Shown one piece after another: positions 11,550 through 22,734 of a DNA stretch of 64,000 nt. The notes under the pieces are model-generated. The model was given only the letters and a program-made list of their open reading frames with translations, searched no databases and was not told where the DNA came from. The position numbers and the translations under genes were made by a program. Every line of letters starts with the position of its first letter. Position 1 is the stretch's first letter. This DNA comes from Capra hircus (lineage: Eukaryota; Chordata; Mammalia; Artiodactyla; Bovidae): the NCBI RefSeq assembly GCF_001704415.2, contig NC_030814.1, forward strand, positions 74,827,121 to 74,891,120, read 5' to 3'.

Positions 11550-12931
11550 ATGAGTATACTACCCAAAGCAATATACAAATTCAATGCAATCCCTATCAAG
11601 CTACCAGCAACATTTTTCACAGAACTAGAACAAACAATTTCAAGATTTGTATGGAAATACAAAAAACCTCGAATAGCCAAAGCAATCTTGAGAAAGAAGA
11701 ATGGAACTGGAGGAATCAACTTGCCTGACTTCAGGCTCTACTACAAAGCCACAGTCATCAAGACAGTATGGTACTGGCACAAAGACAGACATATAGATCA
11801 ATGGAACAAAATAGAAAGCCCAGAGATAAATCCACACACATATGGACACCTTATCTTTGACAAAGGAGGCAAGAATATACAATGGAGTAAAGACAATCTC
11901 TTTAACAAGTGGTGCTGGGAAAACTGGTCAACCACTTGTAAAAGAATGAAACTAGATCACTTTCTAACACCCCACACAAAAATAAACTCAAAATGGATTA
12001 AAGATCTAAATGTAAGACCAGAAACTATAAAACTCCTAGAGGAGAACATAGGCAAAACACTCTCAGACATAAATCACAGCAGGATCCTCTATGATCCACC
12101 TCCCAGAATTCTGGAAATAAAAGCAAAAATAAACAAATGGGATCTAATTAAAATTAAAAGCTTCTGCACAACAAAGGAAAATATAAGCTAAGGTGAAAAG
12201 ACAGCCTTCTGAATGGGAGAAAATAATAGCAAATGAAGCAACTGACAAACAACTAATCTCAAAAATGTACAAACAACTTCTGCAGCTCAATTCCAGAAAA
12301 ATAAACGACCCAATCAAAAAATGGGCCAAAGAACTAAATAGACATTTCTCCAAAGAAGACATACGGATGGCTAACAAACACATGAAAAGATGCTCAACAT
12401 CACTCATTATTAGAGAAATGCAAATCAAAACCACAATGAGGTACCACTTCACACCAGTCAGAATGGTCTGCGATCCAAAAATCTGCAAGCAATAAATGCT
12501 GGAGAGGGTGTGGAGAAAAGGGAACTCTCCTACACTGTTGGTGGGAATGCAAACTAGTACAGCCACTATGGAGAACAGTGTGGAGATTCCTTAAAAAATT
12601 GCAAATAGAACTACCTTATGACCCAGCAATCCCACTGCTGGGCATACACACTGAGGAAACCAGAATTGAAAGAGACACATGTACCCCAATGTTCATTGCA
12701 GCACTGTTTATAATAGCCAGGACATGGAAACAACCTAGATGTCCATCAGCAGATGAATGGATAAGAAAGCTGTGGTACATATACACAATGGAGTATTACT
12801 CAGCCGTAAAAAAGAATTCATTTGAATCAGTTCTGATGAGATGGATGAAACTGGAGCCGATTATACAGAGTGAAATAAGCCAGAAAGAAAAACACCAATA
12901 CAGTATACTAACACATATATATGGAATTTAG
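11550..12931 (+). pseudogene. L1 ORF2 C-terminal region, frameshifted
   Basis: Three consecutive plus-strand frames (11550-12191, 12193-12495, 12578-12931) match the L1 ORF2 region after the RT. The first begins at SILPKAIYKFNAIPIKLP and stays open for about 213 codons. A one-base gain near 12190 ('ataagctaagg') ends it, and a second near 12468 ('ggtctgcg') ends the next. The last frame is partly an out-of-register reading of the same gene. Not functional. Confidence 0.93.
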
Positions 12932-13290
12932 GAAGATGGCAATGACGACCCTGTATGCAAGACAGGGAAAGAGACACAGATGTGTATAATGGACTTTTGG
13001 ACTCAGAGGGAGAGGGAGAGGGTGGGATGATTTGGGAGAATGGCATTCTAACATGTATACTATCATGTAAGAATTGAATCGCCAGTCTATGTCTGATGCA
13101 GGATACAGCATGCTTGGAGCTGGTGCATGGGGATGACCCAGAGAGATGTTATGGGGAGGGAGGTGGGAGGGGGGTTCATGTTTGGGAACGCATGTAAGAA
13201 TTAAAGATTTTAAAATTTAAAAAATTAAAAAAAAAATTAAATTAAAAAAATAAATTAAAAAAAATAAAAAAAAATAAAACACTACTTTTT

Positions 13291-14544
13291 TCTATAGGTC
13301 CCAGTTTCTTAATAAAAAGTACTGAGTTATGCAACCAATGTGAGTTGTTTTTTTTTATTTTAAACAATGCACGTAAAGCCAATCACATTTCATCATTCTC
13401 CTGCTAGCAGATAAAAGTCTGAAATAATATCTAACCATCCAGCAACTTTAAACCAAGAATCTAGCAATAAGCAGAACAGCTGAAACATTAAAATGTCTGG
13501 GTTTTTTTTTTCAGTTAAAAAAAATTGGTTGCTTTTTATCTGAAAATGTAATGGAGTACATAATCAAGCATAATTCCCTAAAAGGAAAATAATGAAATGG
13601 CATATATTAATCTTGGAGAAGCTATAAAATATCTTTAATTGGTCAAGACTTGAAAAAGGCATTGCTTGTGAAAAGAGAAAAGTAAGTCTTTAAGAAAAAA
13701 TAAAAATAAAAACACCACCAGAAAGTAGCAACACTCAGATTTAAATGCAGTCTCCTGTCTCACAGTTCGGATCTCTTTTCACTACATCACAAGTGGAAAA
13801 TAAGGCTGCAAGGATGGTACAAACCTATGAAAAGTAAATATGAATAGGAGAGTCTTAATTACAGAGAAAATAGCATTTTGAAGAAGCTTTTTATAAAGCA
13901 GGAGAGGTCAGGATATACTGGAGTGGAGAACAGAAGTCAACTTTGACAAGTACCTACTTGATACTTTTATTAAAAATTAGAACTTGAAATAAAAGGAGGC
14001 CACATTAAAAAAAAAAAAAGATTTTGAAATATATACCAGTGTTTTTCACCCATGAAGAGATCTGGGAGTTCATGAAAGTCAGCAATTACTATTTGTCTGA
14101 GACTTGAAAAAAGTACTCTAGAGCTTATGTAAGAAGTGCCTTTTGAAATGAAGTTGAGTCAAGAGAAGTAATAACTTGTAGGATACAAGAAGTCCTCAAA
14201 AGACATATTAAGAAAAATCTTTTGTAACAGAACATAAAAGAGACTTTCTTACCCAACAGATAGGAAAAATAATATTTAGAGAAAGGAAAAAAAGAATAGG
14301 ATTATTTCCCATCATTTTATTATATAAGGGATATAATATCATGTAGTCTAGCCAAATAAAAAATGTAGCTCCAGAGAATATCTACATAGAAAAGTCTGAG
14401 GACTGACAAGATGCTGGAGTGGGGGTGTGGTAGGTATGTCTATGCTTTATATAGGATTATATAGAAGAAAAAAATGATTATCCATGTGAAATAATTATCT
14501 TTCAATTATTTTGAGACAGTCACTAAACATCAATACTAAAGTTC
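13291..14544. other. No gene recognised
   Basis: 1.25 kb of AT-rich sequence with A-runs (13698-13712, 14008-14019). A short piece at 13735-13800 ('cagatttaaatgcagtctcc') hints at antisense MIR, too weak to call. Confidence 0.5.
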
Positions 14545-14556
14545 ACTGGCTTTATT

Positions 14557-15061
14557 CAGTTCAGTCGCTCAGTCATGTCTGACTCTTTGTGACCCCAAGA
14601 AGTGCAACACGGAAGGCTTCCCTGTCCTCCACCAAATCCTGGAGCTTGCTCAAATTCATGTCCACTGAGTCAGTGATGCCATCCAACCCTCTCATCCTTT
14701 GTCATCCCCTTCTCCTCCAGACTTCAATCTTTCCCAGGATCAGGGTCTTTTCAAGGAGTCAGTTCTTTGCATCAAGAGGCCAAAGTATTGGAGTTTCAGT
14801 TTCATCATCGGTCCTTCAAAAGAATATTTAGCACTGATTTCCTTTAGGATGCACTGATTGGATCTCCTTGCAGTCCCAGGACTCTCAAGAGTCTTCTCAG
14901 ACACCACAGTTCAAAAGCATCAATTCTTCAGGGCTCAGCTTTCTTTATATTCCAAATCTCACATCTATATATGACTACTGGAAAAACCACAGCTTTGATT
15001 AGACAGACATTTATTGTCAAAGTAATGTCTCTGCTTTTTAATATGCTGTTTAGGTTGGTCA
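14557..15061 (-). mobile_element. BovB LINE, 5'-truncated, antisense, 12-bp TSD
   Basis: Perfect TSD ACTGGCTTTATT at 14545-14556 and 15062-15073. The plus strand begins with the antisense BovB terminus (CAGTTCAGTCGCTCAGTCATG) and runs about 505 bases into the pol C-terminal region, ending near 'aatatgctgtttaggttggt'. 5' truncation is typical of target-primed insertion. It landed immediately next to another BovB copy in the opposite orientation. Confidence 0.95.
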
Positions 15062-15149
15062 ACTGGCTTTATTACTTACTGACAAAAACAATTATGGATA
15101 AGACTAAAGCAGACTTTCAGCTTCCATTTAGTGCACGGTAAAGTAGAAA

Positions 15150-17402
15150 AGTATTCGATATCACAGTAATCCAAGTCTATGCCCCAACCAGTAATACTGA
15201 AGACGCTGAAGTTGAATGATTCTATGAAGACCTACAAGACTTCTAGAAATAATGCCCCCAAAAGATGTTATTTTCACCATAGGGGACTGGAATGCAAAAG
15301 TAGGAAGTCAAGAGATACCTGGAATAACAGGCAAATTTGGCCTTGGAGTACAAAATGAAGCAGGGCAAAGTCTAACAGAGTTTTGCCAAGAGAACACACT
15401 GGTCATAGCAAACGCCCTCTTCCAACAACACAAGAGAAGAGTCTACACATGGACATCACCAGATGGTCAATATTAAAACCAGACTGATTATATTCTTTGC
15501 AGCCAAAGATGGAGATGCTCTATATAGTTGGCAAAAACAAGACTGGGAGCTGACTGTGGCTCAGATCATGAACTCCTTATTGCAAAATTCAGACTTAATT
15601 GATGAAAGCAGGGAAAACCACTAGGCCATTAGGTATGACCTAAATCAAATCCCTTATGATGATACAGTGGAAGAGACAAATAGATTCAAGGGATTAGATC
15701 TGATGGACAGAATGCCTAAAGAACCATGGATGGAGGTTCGTGACATGGTACATGAGGGAGTGATCAGGATCATCCCCAAGAAAAAGAAATGTAAAAAGGC
15801 AAAATGGTTGTCTGAGGAGGCCTTACAAATACCTGAGAAAAGAAGAGAAGTGAAAAGCAAAGGAGAAAAGGAAAGATATACCTATTTGAATGCAGAGTTC
15901 CAAAGAATAGCAAGGAGAGATAAGAAAGCCTTCCTCAGTGATCAGTGCAAAGAAATAGAGGAAAACAATAGAATGGGAAAGACTAGTGATCTCTTCAAGA
16001 AAACTAGAGATACCAAGGGAACATTTCATGCAAAGATGGGCACAGTAAAGGACAAACATGGTATAAGCCTAATAGAAGCAGATGATATTAAGAAGAGGTG
16101 GCAAGAATACACAGAACTATACAAAAAAGATCTTCATGACCCAGATAATCATGATGGTATTATCACTCACCTAGAACCAGACATCTTGCAATGTGAAGTC
16201 AAGTGGGCCTTAAGAAGCATTACTATGAACAAAGCTGGTGGAGGTGATGGAAATCCAGTTGAGCTATTTCAAATCCTCAAAGATGCTGCTGTGAAAGTGC
16301 TGTACTCAATATGCCAGCAAATTCAAAAACTCAGCAGTGGCCACAGGACTGGAAAAGGTCCATTTTCATTCTAATCCCTAAGAAAGGCAATGCCAAAGAA
16401 TGCTCAAACTATTACACAGGTACACTTATCTACACTAGTAAAGTAATGTTCAAAATTCTGCAAGCCAGGCTTCAACAGTATATGAACTGTTTCAGATGTT
16501 CAAGTTGGATTTAGAAAAGGCAGAGGAACCAAAGATCAAATTTCTAGCATGTGTTGGGTCATCAAAAAAGCAAGAGAGTCACAGAAAACCATCTATTTCT
16601 GCTTTACTGACTATGCTAAAACCTTTGATTGTGTGGATCACAGCGAACTGTGGAAAATTCTTAGAGATGGGAATACCAGACCACCTGACTCCTGAGAAAT
16701 CCTGAGAAATCTGTATGCAGGTCAAGAAGCAACAGTTAGAACTGGACATGGAACAACAGACTGGTTCCAAAGAGGAAAAGGCGTACGTCAAGGCCGTATA
16801 TTGTCACCCTGCTTATATAACTTATATGCAGAGTCCATCAAGCAAAATGCCAGGCTGGATGAAGCACAAGCTGGAATCAAGATTGCCGGGAGAAATATCA
16901 ATAACCTCAGATATGCAGATGACACCACCCCTATGGCAGAAAGCAAAGAGGAACTAGAGAGCCTCTTGATGAAGGTGAAAGAAGAGAAGGAAAAAGCTGG
17001 CTTAAAACTCAACATTAAGAAAACTAAGATCATAGCATCTGGTCCCATTACTTCATGGCAAATAGATGGGGAAGCAATGGAAACAGTGAGAGACTTTTTT
17101 GGGGGGCTCCAAAATCTCTGCAGATGGTGACTGCAGCCATGAAATTAAAAGACACTTGCTCCTTCAAAGAAAAGCTATGATCAACCTAGACAGCATACTA
17201 AAAAGCAGGGACATTGCTTTGCCAACAAAGGTCCATCTAGTCAAAGCTATGGTTTTTCCAGTAGTCACGTATGCATGTGAGAGCTGGGCTATAAAGAAAG
17301 CTGAGCACAGAAGAATTGATGCTTTTGAACTGTGGTGTTAGAAAAGACTCCTGAGAGTCCCTGGACTGCCTGGAGATCCAACCAGTCAAAAGTCAAGGAA
17401 AT
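15150..17402 (+). mobile_element. BovB LINE, longest copy (about 2.25 kb), sense
   Basis: Starts inside the endonuclease-coding part ('atatcacagtaatccaagtc') and runs through linker and RT to the pol C-terminal region. It stops at 'ggagatccaaccagtcaaa' followed by an A-rich run (17404-17416), so the natural 3' terminus is missing. The 5' limit is uncertain within about 70 bases. BovB is an RTE-clade LINE with one main pol frame (APE-type endonuclease plus RT). This copy has several frameshifts and stops. Confidence 0.93.
15252..17341 (+). pseudogene. BovB pol relic (endonuclease and RT), broken
   Basis: Frames at 15252-15476, 15667-16374, 16801-17130 and 17099-17341 together cover much of BovB pol. 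The first holds the APE-type endonuclease motif GDWNAKVG and the block YTWTSPDGQ. The second covers the linker and RT N-terminal part. The third holds the RT catalytic block YADDT (near 16911). RT motif A is disrupted: the region near 16610-16640 reads in a different frame. At least four frame breaks; no functional product expected. Confidence 0.9.
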
Positions 17403-18600
17403 TAAAAAAAAAAAAACACAAGAACAACAAATCTTGGGACAGAAAAGATGCCTGTTGGTGATGCTGCCTGGAGCAGAAAAGCAAACACAGTTGTGGAGAA
17501 GGGGGAAACCTGGCCTGGAACTCTCTTCCTTCAGGAGCAAAAACCTTGAGGGCAAGGGCATCAAAAAATTGTCAGCCAGAAGATAACTGTGAAGAGTCAC
17601 TGTGGCTGCGGCAAGGGCACAGGTTTAAAAACCTCTGTCTCTGGAAACGGCAGATGACTACCCAGGACCTAGACTGTTTGGGAGGGGCAGGGTCACTGAG
17701 AAAGTTCCGCTCCCAAGGCCAGCCTCTCTCTGGGAGAGGCTGTCTAAGACTGTGAATGAAGAAGAAGAGAGAATAGCACTCCATCTCTTCCACAATAGGC
17801 TCTGAAGGGTAGGGGAGCAAGGCCTTCTTTCTCGGGTGACTTTCTATTGGTCAAGATGGATTTAGAAGTTTGTTTTGAATTCTCTTGTGATGCCACAGCA
17901 CATTCTCTTGAATATTCATGGTATGGACTCATCACTGATGTGGAAAGTGATCTAATTTTTAAACACAATCTAATCATTGGACATTAACAACTTGGTGACT
18001 AATGAGTGCATTACCTATTCCACTGCTATACAAAAGTAAGCAAATTCAAAATCAAATGAAATAAAATAAAAAATGAAATGAAATAACATGATAGGTCTGC
18101 TTATTAAGTTATAAATGGAAACGTACACTAAAAAGAGAGTTTCTAAAATAGGAGCAAGGACAGCTTAGTTGAATGCATGTATAATGTGCCAAGATGACTA
18201 TTTTGAAAGTCAGCTTCTATTTGGACATACATGTCACGCCATTTCATCACTGTGTTATCGAAACTTCATCCATTTCAACTACTGAATGTAAACAGTTTGG
18301 AGGAGGGTCTTGTTAGCTTTGCTGTTAACAGAAGTAACCACCTCTGACTAATGCAGCTAGTGATCAGCCCTAACTCCTAGAGCCCTCCACTGTACTTGTC
18401 CACTGCCAGTGATGCCCATTTTGCATCTGTGTTCAGTCTCTGCCCAATTACCCAGGCTAATGGAGGAGAGAAGTGGCGCAAATCGTCTCAAATAGCAGCT
18501 GACCATAAAACATTTCATTTTTGTTTGTTTTGGAATACATGAAAAACTTTTCAAAGAATGTATCTTCATATTTATAGCTGACTTAGGCTAGCATCAGAGA
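17403..18600. other. No gene recognised; GC-richer block 17430-17830
   Basis: After a short A run the sequence to about 17830 is GC-richer than its surroundings and carries several small overlapping frames with no domain. It may be an old LTR or unique DNA. 18045-18090 is an AAATG/AAATA-rich low-complexity patch. Confidence 0.45.
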
Positions 18601-18613
18601 GAGAGAGCAGGGC

Positions 18614-18673
18614 GGGGGTGGGGCGTGTGTCTGTGTGTGTTTGTGTCTGTGTGTGTGTGTGTGTGTGTGTGTT
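18614..18673 (+). repeat. (TG)n microsatellite with TGTC interruptions
   Basis: A G-rich start then GTGTGTCTGTGTGTGTTTGTG and an uninterrupted (GT) run to about 18672. Likely length-polymorphic. Confidence 0.9.
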
Positions 18674-19683
18674 TCTTACAGGTACTCCTGAGCAGTAGGA
18701 AGTCACCCAAGAGCAAGGAGGGCACTGAAGCACAGCTGGTTCAGTGGGTAAGAGCTGGTCAGTAGGAAAACTCTCCAAGAATAGTTAAAAATGAGAGTTG
18801 CTTTATGTAGTTTTAAAAATTTTGTTTTCATTGCCACTGATATACTACCTACTTTATATTTTCCTATTTGTACATCATATACTTTAGCCAAACTGGAGTA
18901 CTATCTTTTTTTTTATTCATGACTTATTCATTTGTTTATTTAATAAAAATATATTGAGCATTATCTGTCAATAATTACTCTAGGCACTGAACAGAATAAT
19001 AATAAATATTATTATTTAATAATAAATAATAAATACACCTTAATCTTGCTCTGATATATACTTCTTTGCTAAAATAATTCCTTATGCCTGAAATTCCCTC
19101 CTTTCTGCTCCGGACTCTGGGCATCTCCCTTACTTTTAAACACTGATCATTTCCACTTGGTTCAAGAGATGGGGCTCCTCCCTGAGGTCTAGGAGTCAAA
19201 CATTTGATCCCAGCAGGCACCCTGAGGGAATCCCAGGCCTTAGGCAAGGAATCCCAGGACATATGTCCTGGTCTGCTATGCACTCTGAGGAATGACATCT
19301 GGAGCATGGAATCTACCACCACAAGAGAGACTGATTACTGACATTAGCCGACATTGATCCATGAATAGCAAGACTAAAATGAGGAGGTTAGTTTGAGACT
19401 TTGATCAAGCATTTGTTTCAGTACTTTTTAATGACATGAGCAAATTATCTTGTTTTATTATTTAAATCACTTTGAGAGAGGTTTTCTGTCACTTGCAAAT
19501 AATGATGTCGTAATTGAAAAATACTCACTGCCCTGTAAGATACTACTGATACTTCAAGAGCCATCATAGAAGCTTTCCTGATCCCTGAAATAGAGCACAG
19601 TATACTTCTTGTGAAAGGCACCCATGGCCCCACAGACAAAAACTGGACTATGCGCCCCTCCAGTAGCACATTTGCTGCAGCCT
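18674..19683. other. No gene recognised; weak old-repeat traces
   Basis: 18905-19000 ('tattcatttgtttatttaat...attgagcattatc...ctaggcactgaac') resembles the antisense end of an old L2/MIR-like repeat, at low certainty. 19005-19035 is an (AAT)n-like patch. 19440-19660 may be further old LINE sequence but cannot be assigned. Confidence 0.4.
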
Positions 19684-19694
19684 TGACTTGGATC

Positions 19695-19914
19695 GGGGGC
19701 CTCCCCCAGTAGCTCAGGAGTAAGGAATCCACCTGCAATGCAGGAGACACGTGAGACTTGGGCTCAGTCCCTGGCTGGGGACGCTCCCTTGCAGGAGGGC
19801 ATGGCAACCCCTCCAGTATTCCTGCCTGGAGAATGCCATGGACAGAAGAGTCTGCTGGGCTACAGTCCGTGGGGTTGCAGAGTCAGATACAACCGAAGCG
19901 ACTTTAGCATAACA
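19695..19914 (+). mobile_element. Bov-tA SINE, sense
   Basis: Near-perfect 11-bp TSD (TGACTTGGATC 19684-19694, TGACTTGAATC 19915-19925). A diverged tRNA-derived head ('agtagctcaggagtaaggaa', 'gctcagtccctggc') is followed by the Bov-A body. Confidence 0.9.
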
Positions 19915-19925
19915 TGACTTGAATC

Positions 19926-21102
19926 AAGGTGAGATGTAGTTTTTCTCCACTGAGCTTTCCTGACACTTCACATGAGCCTCTCTTATTAGGCATTGCATTC
20001 TACTTTGTCTTAAGATTATTTCTCTGTTTATATTCTTCCTCCTTCTACACTGTAGTCCTTTAATTGAATTGTCCCGCTGAATTTCATTTGTTTTCTTTTC
20101 CAGCTTGCCTCAGTCATTTTAAATTTTAATGCCAATGTCTGTGCCACCAGACTCTCCGCTCAACATAGTGTCATTAGAGAACCAGAATAGCTCATTGTCT
20201 GTGTCATAATCCAAGATCAATACTTATATAGAGGGTAGCGTAAAACTCTCAGTAAATTACACCTCAGAGCTAGCTATTTAAATATTTCATTTTCACTTTA
20301 GGTTTCCTGCAACTGAATCAAAACAGAGAAGCATGATCAAAGTTATTCATATTCTTGAAATCAGAGAACCTGAGTTCAAGGGCCAAATCCATTACCTACT
20401 AGCTATGTGGTTTTTAGCCGGACACTTTTCTGAGCCTCACGTTACCCAAAGAAATGGAGATTGTACTTGGTTACTCATTTATTTTTTAAACTATAAACAT
20501 CTTCCAACTTGAATGCCTTCACCTTTATACTCAACAATATTTGTCGAACTTCTAAGTGCCTAGTCAATGTGAAAGCCATCAGGGATACAAAATAAATGTT
20601 GTCAATTACTCCAATATGGGAAAATAGCAATTGAAGGAAAATTAAAATTCAGAGTGGCAACTTGGAAAAATTTCTTCATTGGTGATGACATGGACTGCTA
20701 GTTATTCATACATTAGAAAAAAAACTATTTCTTATTATGGTACACATAGCAATACCACATTTCCAAACATCACATGCAGGTAGGTGTGACCATACGACTG
20801 AGTAATAAGATACGGAAGCATAAGTGAAAAAGGTACATACCATTTCCAAGTCCAGTAAACTAAGAAGTGGATATACATCCTTCAGCAATATTCCTAAACT
20901 GTTAACTGAAAATAACAGTGAATTCCCAGGGGATGGTGGCACCAGGCATAACTTAGAAAAATCCTGAATAGCTGACTCATTTCATGAAAGAAAGGCATTC
21001 CCTATCCCAGGACATCTGACTTAAATCATTAGGTCATGGAAAAACAAATATCTGCTCTGTTTCAACCGTTAAATATTTGTTGTTATTTTATTACTTAAGA
21101 CT
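19926..21102. other. No gene recognised; contains a MIR
   Basis: 1.2 kb with no coding evidence. 19945-20120 has a pyrimidine-rich texture like an L2 3' UTR, at low certainty. 20525-20600 resembles an antisense L2/MIR-like end ('ctcaacaatatttgtcgaac'). Confidence 0.45.
20355..20475 (+). mobile_element. MIR SINE relic, sense
   Basis: Contains the MIR core order: 'gagttcaagggccaaatcc', 'cattacctactagctatgtgg', 'tgagcctcacgttaccc', 'aatggagattg'. Diverged, as expected for MIR. Confidence 0.7.
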
Positions 21103-21116
21103 AACTTGCCTTAGTC

Positions 21117-22220
21117 TATTCTGCTTTATTGACTATGCCAAAGCCTTTGACTATGTGGATCACAATAAACTGTGGAAAATTCTGAAAGAGAATGGAATAC
21201 CAGACCACCTGACCTGTCTCTTGAGAAACCTGTATGCAGGTCAGGAAGCAACAGGTAGAACTGGACATGGAACAACAGACTGGTTCCAAATTGGAAAACG
21301 AGTACGTCAAGGCTGTATATTGTCACCCTGCTTATTTAACTTATATGCAGAGTACATCATGAGAAACGCTGGGCTGGAAGAAGCAAAAGCTGGAATCAAG
21401 ATTGCCAGGAGAAATATCAATAACCTCAGATATGCAGATGACACCACCCTTACAGCAGAAAGTGAAGAGGAACTAAAAAGCCTCTTGATGAAAGTGAAAG
21501 AGAAGAGTGAAAAAGTTGGCTTAAAGCTCAACATTCAGACAACGAAGATCATGGCATCTGGTCCCATCACTTCATGGGAACTAGATGGGGAAACAGTGGA
21601 AACAGTGTCAGACTTTATTTTTCTGGGCTCCAAAATCACTGCAGATGGTGACTGCAGCCATGAAATTAAAAGACACTTACTCCTTGGAAGAAAAGTTATG
21701 ACCAACTTAGATAGCATATTGAAAAGCAGAGACATTACTTTGCCAACAAAAGTCCGTCTAGTCAAGGCTATGGTTTTTCCAGTGGTCATGTATGGATGTA
21801 AGAGTTGGACTGTGAGGAAAGCTGAGCATCGAAGAATTGATGCTTTTGAACTGTGGTGTTGGAAAAGACTCTTGAGAGTCCTTGGACTACAAGGAGATCC
21901 AACCAGTCCATGCTGAAGGAGATCAGCCCTGGGATTTCTTTGGAAGAATGATGCTAAAGCTGAAACTCCAATACTTTGGCCATCTCATGCGAAGAGTTGA
22001 CTCATTGGAAAAGACTCTGATGCTGGGAGGGATTGGGGGCAGGAGGAGAAGGGGACAACAGAGGATGAGATGGGTGGATGGCATCACTGACTCTATGGAC
22101 GTGAGTCTGAGTGATCTTTGGGAATTGGTGATGGACAGGGAAGCCTGGCATGCTGCGATTCATGGGGTTGCAAAGAGTCAGACACGACTGAGTGACTGAA
22201 ATGAACTGAACTCAACTGAA
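21117..22220 (+). mobile_element. BovB LINE, 5'-truncated, best-preserved RT
   Basis: Starts inside the RT at 'ctgctttattgactatgcc' and runs to the natural BovB 3' end (GACTGAGTGACTGAAATGAA). A diverged 14-bp TSD flanks it: AACTTGCCTTAGTC (21103-21116) and AACTGGCCTTAATC (22219-22232), 12 of 14 matching. About 1.1 kb of a roughly 3.2-kb element. Confidence 0.93.
21118..22199 (+). pseudogene. BovB pol, RT palm to C-terminus; two frameshifts
   Basis: An uninterrupted frame (21077-21916, 279 codons including about 15 non-BovB codons at the start) holds RT motif A (FIDYAKAFD, residues 17-25), RQGC (77-80) and catalytic YADD (119-122). One base is missing near 21890 ('gtccttgga') and another near 21947 ('ggaagaatg'), shifting the tail into a second frame that ends at 22199 with the RTRLSD-type terminus coded by the SINE-like tail. 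The RT fingers and the endonuclease are absent because of 5' truncation, so it is a relic despite the open frame. Confidence 0.92.
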
Positions 22221-22262
22221 CTGGCCTTAATCACTATCCTAGGACACTGATCTTTGGTTTTA

Positions 22263-22361
22263 TTGAATGGCTACCCACTCCAATATTCTTGTCTTGAAGA
22301 GGAGCCTGGTAGGCTACAGTCCATGGGGTCACAAAGAGTTAGACTGAGCAATTAACACTAC
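22263..22361 (+). mobile_element. Bov-A fragment, sense
   Basis: Carries 'tggctacccactccaatatt', 'ggagcctggtaggctacag' and 'gtcacaaagagttagactg'. It lacks a tRNA head and has a short internal deletion after 'gtcttgaaga'. Confidence 0.85.
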
Positions 22362-22387
22362 TTGATTGGCAGTTCCTTCTCATTCTT

Positions 22388-22590
22388 GCTTCCCTGGTGG
22401 CTCAGATGGTAAAGAATCTGCCTGCAATGTAGGAGACCAGGGTTTGATCCCTGGGTTGGGAAGATCCCCAGAGAAGGAAATGGCAACCCACTCCAGTATT
22501 ATTGCCTGGATAATCCCATGGACAGAGGAGCCCAAGGGCCACAGTCCATGGGATGCAAAGTCAGACTCCACTGAGTGACTAACACTTTCT
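22388..22590 (+). mobile_element. Bov-tA SINE, sense
   Basis: Complete: head 'gcttccctggtggctcagat' with B-box-like GGTTTGATCCC, Bov-A body, and end 'gtgactaacactttctta'. No clear TSD. Confidence 0.92.
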
Positions 22591-22734
22591 TAGTCTTTTC
22601 TCTGGTTCCTTCAAATCTTTAATCTTTAGATTCCAAAATGTCCCTTGTCTGTGACCATTTTCTATTTATAACTTCATCCTTGGTGATTATAGGATTTTGG
22701 CTTTCACTCTGAGTTAAGAAAGGAAGCCATCCAA

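Larger units (their letters stand above)
10843..13274 (+). mobile_element. Ruminant L1 with 5' inversion and perfect 16-bp TSD
   Basis: A 5'-truncated L1 inserted at a site duplicated as TAAAACACTACTTTTT (10827-10842 and 13275-13290). The element is in two parts: 10843 to about 11548 is inverted and holds the RT region of ORF2 on the minus strand; about 11550 onward is in sense and holds the ORF2 C-terminal region, 3' UTR and A-rich tail (13200-13274). In the parent L1 the two parts are adjacent: both abut at the same ATGAGTAT block, once near 10844 (antisense) and once at 11551. That is the signature of twin priming. TSD perfection and good frame preservation mean it is one of the younger elements here. 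Confidence 0.97.

Noticed and set aside
11032..13000. Two convergent host genes encoding RT-like proteins
   Set aside because: They are the inverted and sense halves of one L1, proven by the shared breakpoint and the single 16-bp TSD.
21077..21916. A domesticated reverse transcriptase gene
   Set aside because: It starts inside the RT, has two frameshifts before the pol end, and sits between diverged TSD copies; it is an ordinary 5'-truncated BovB.
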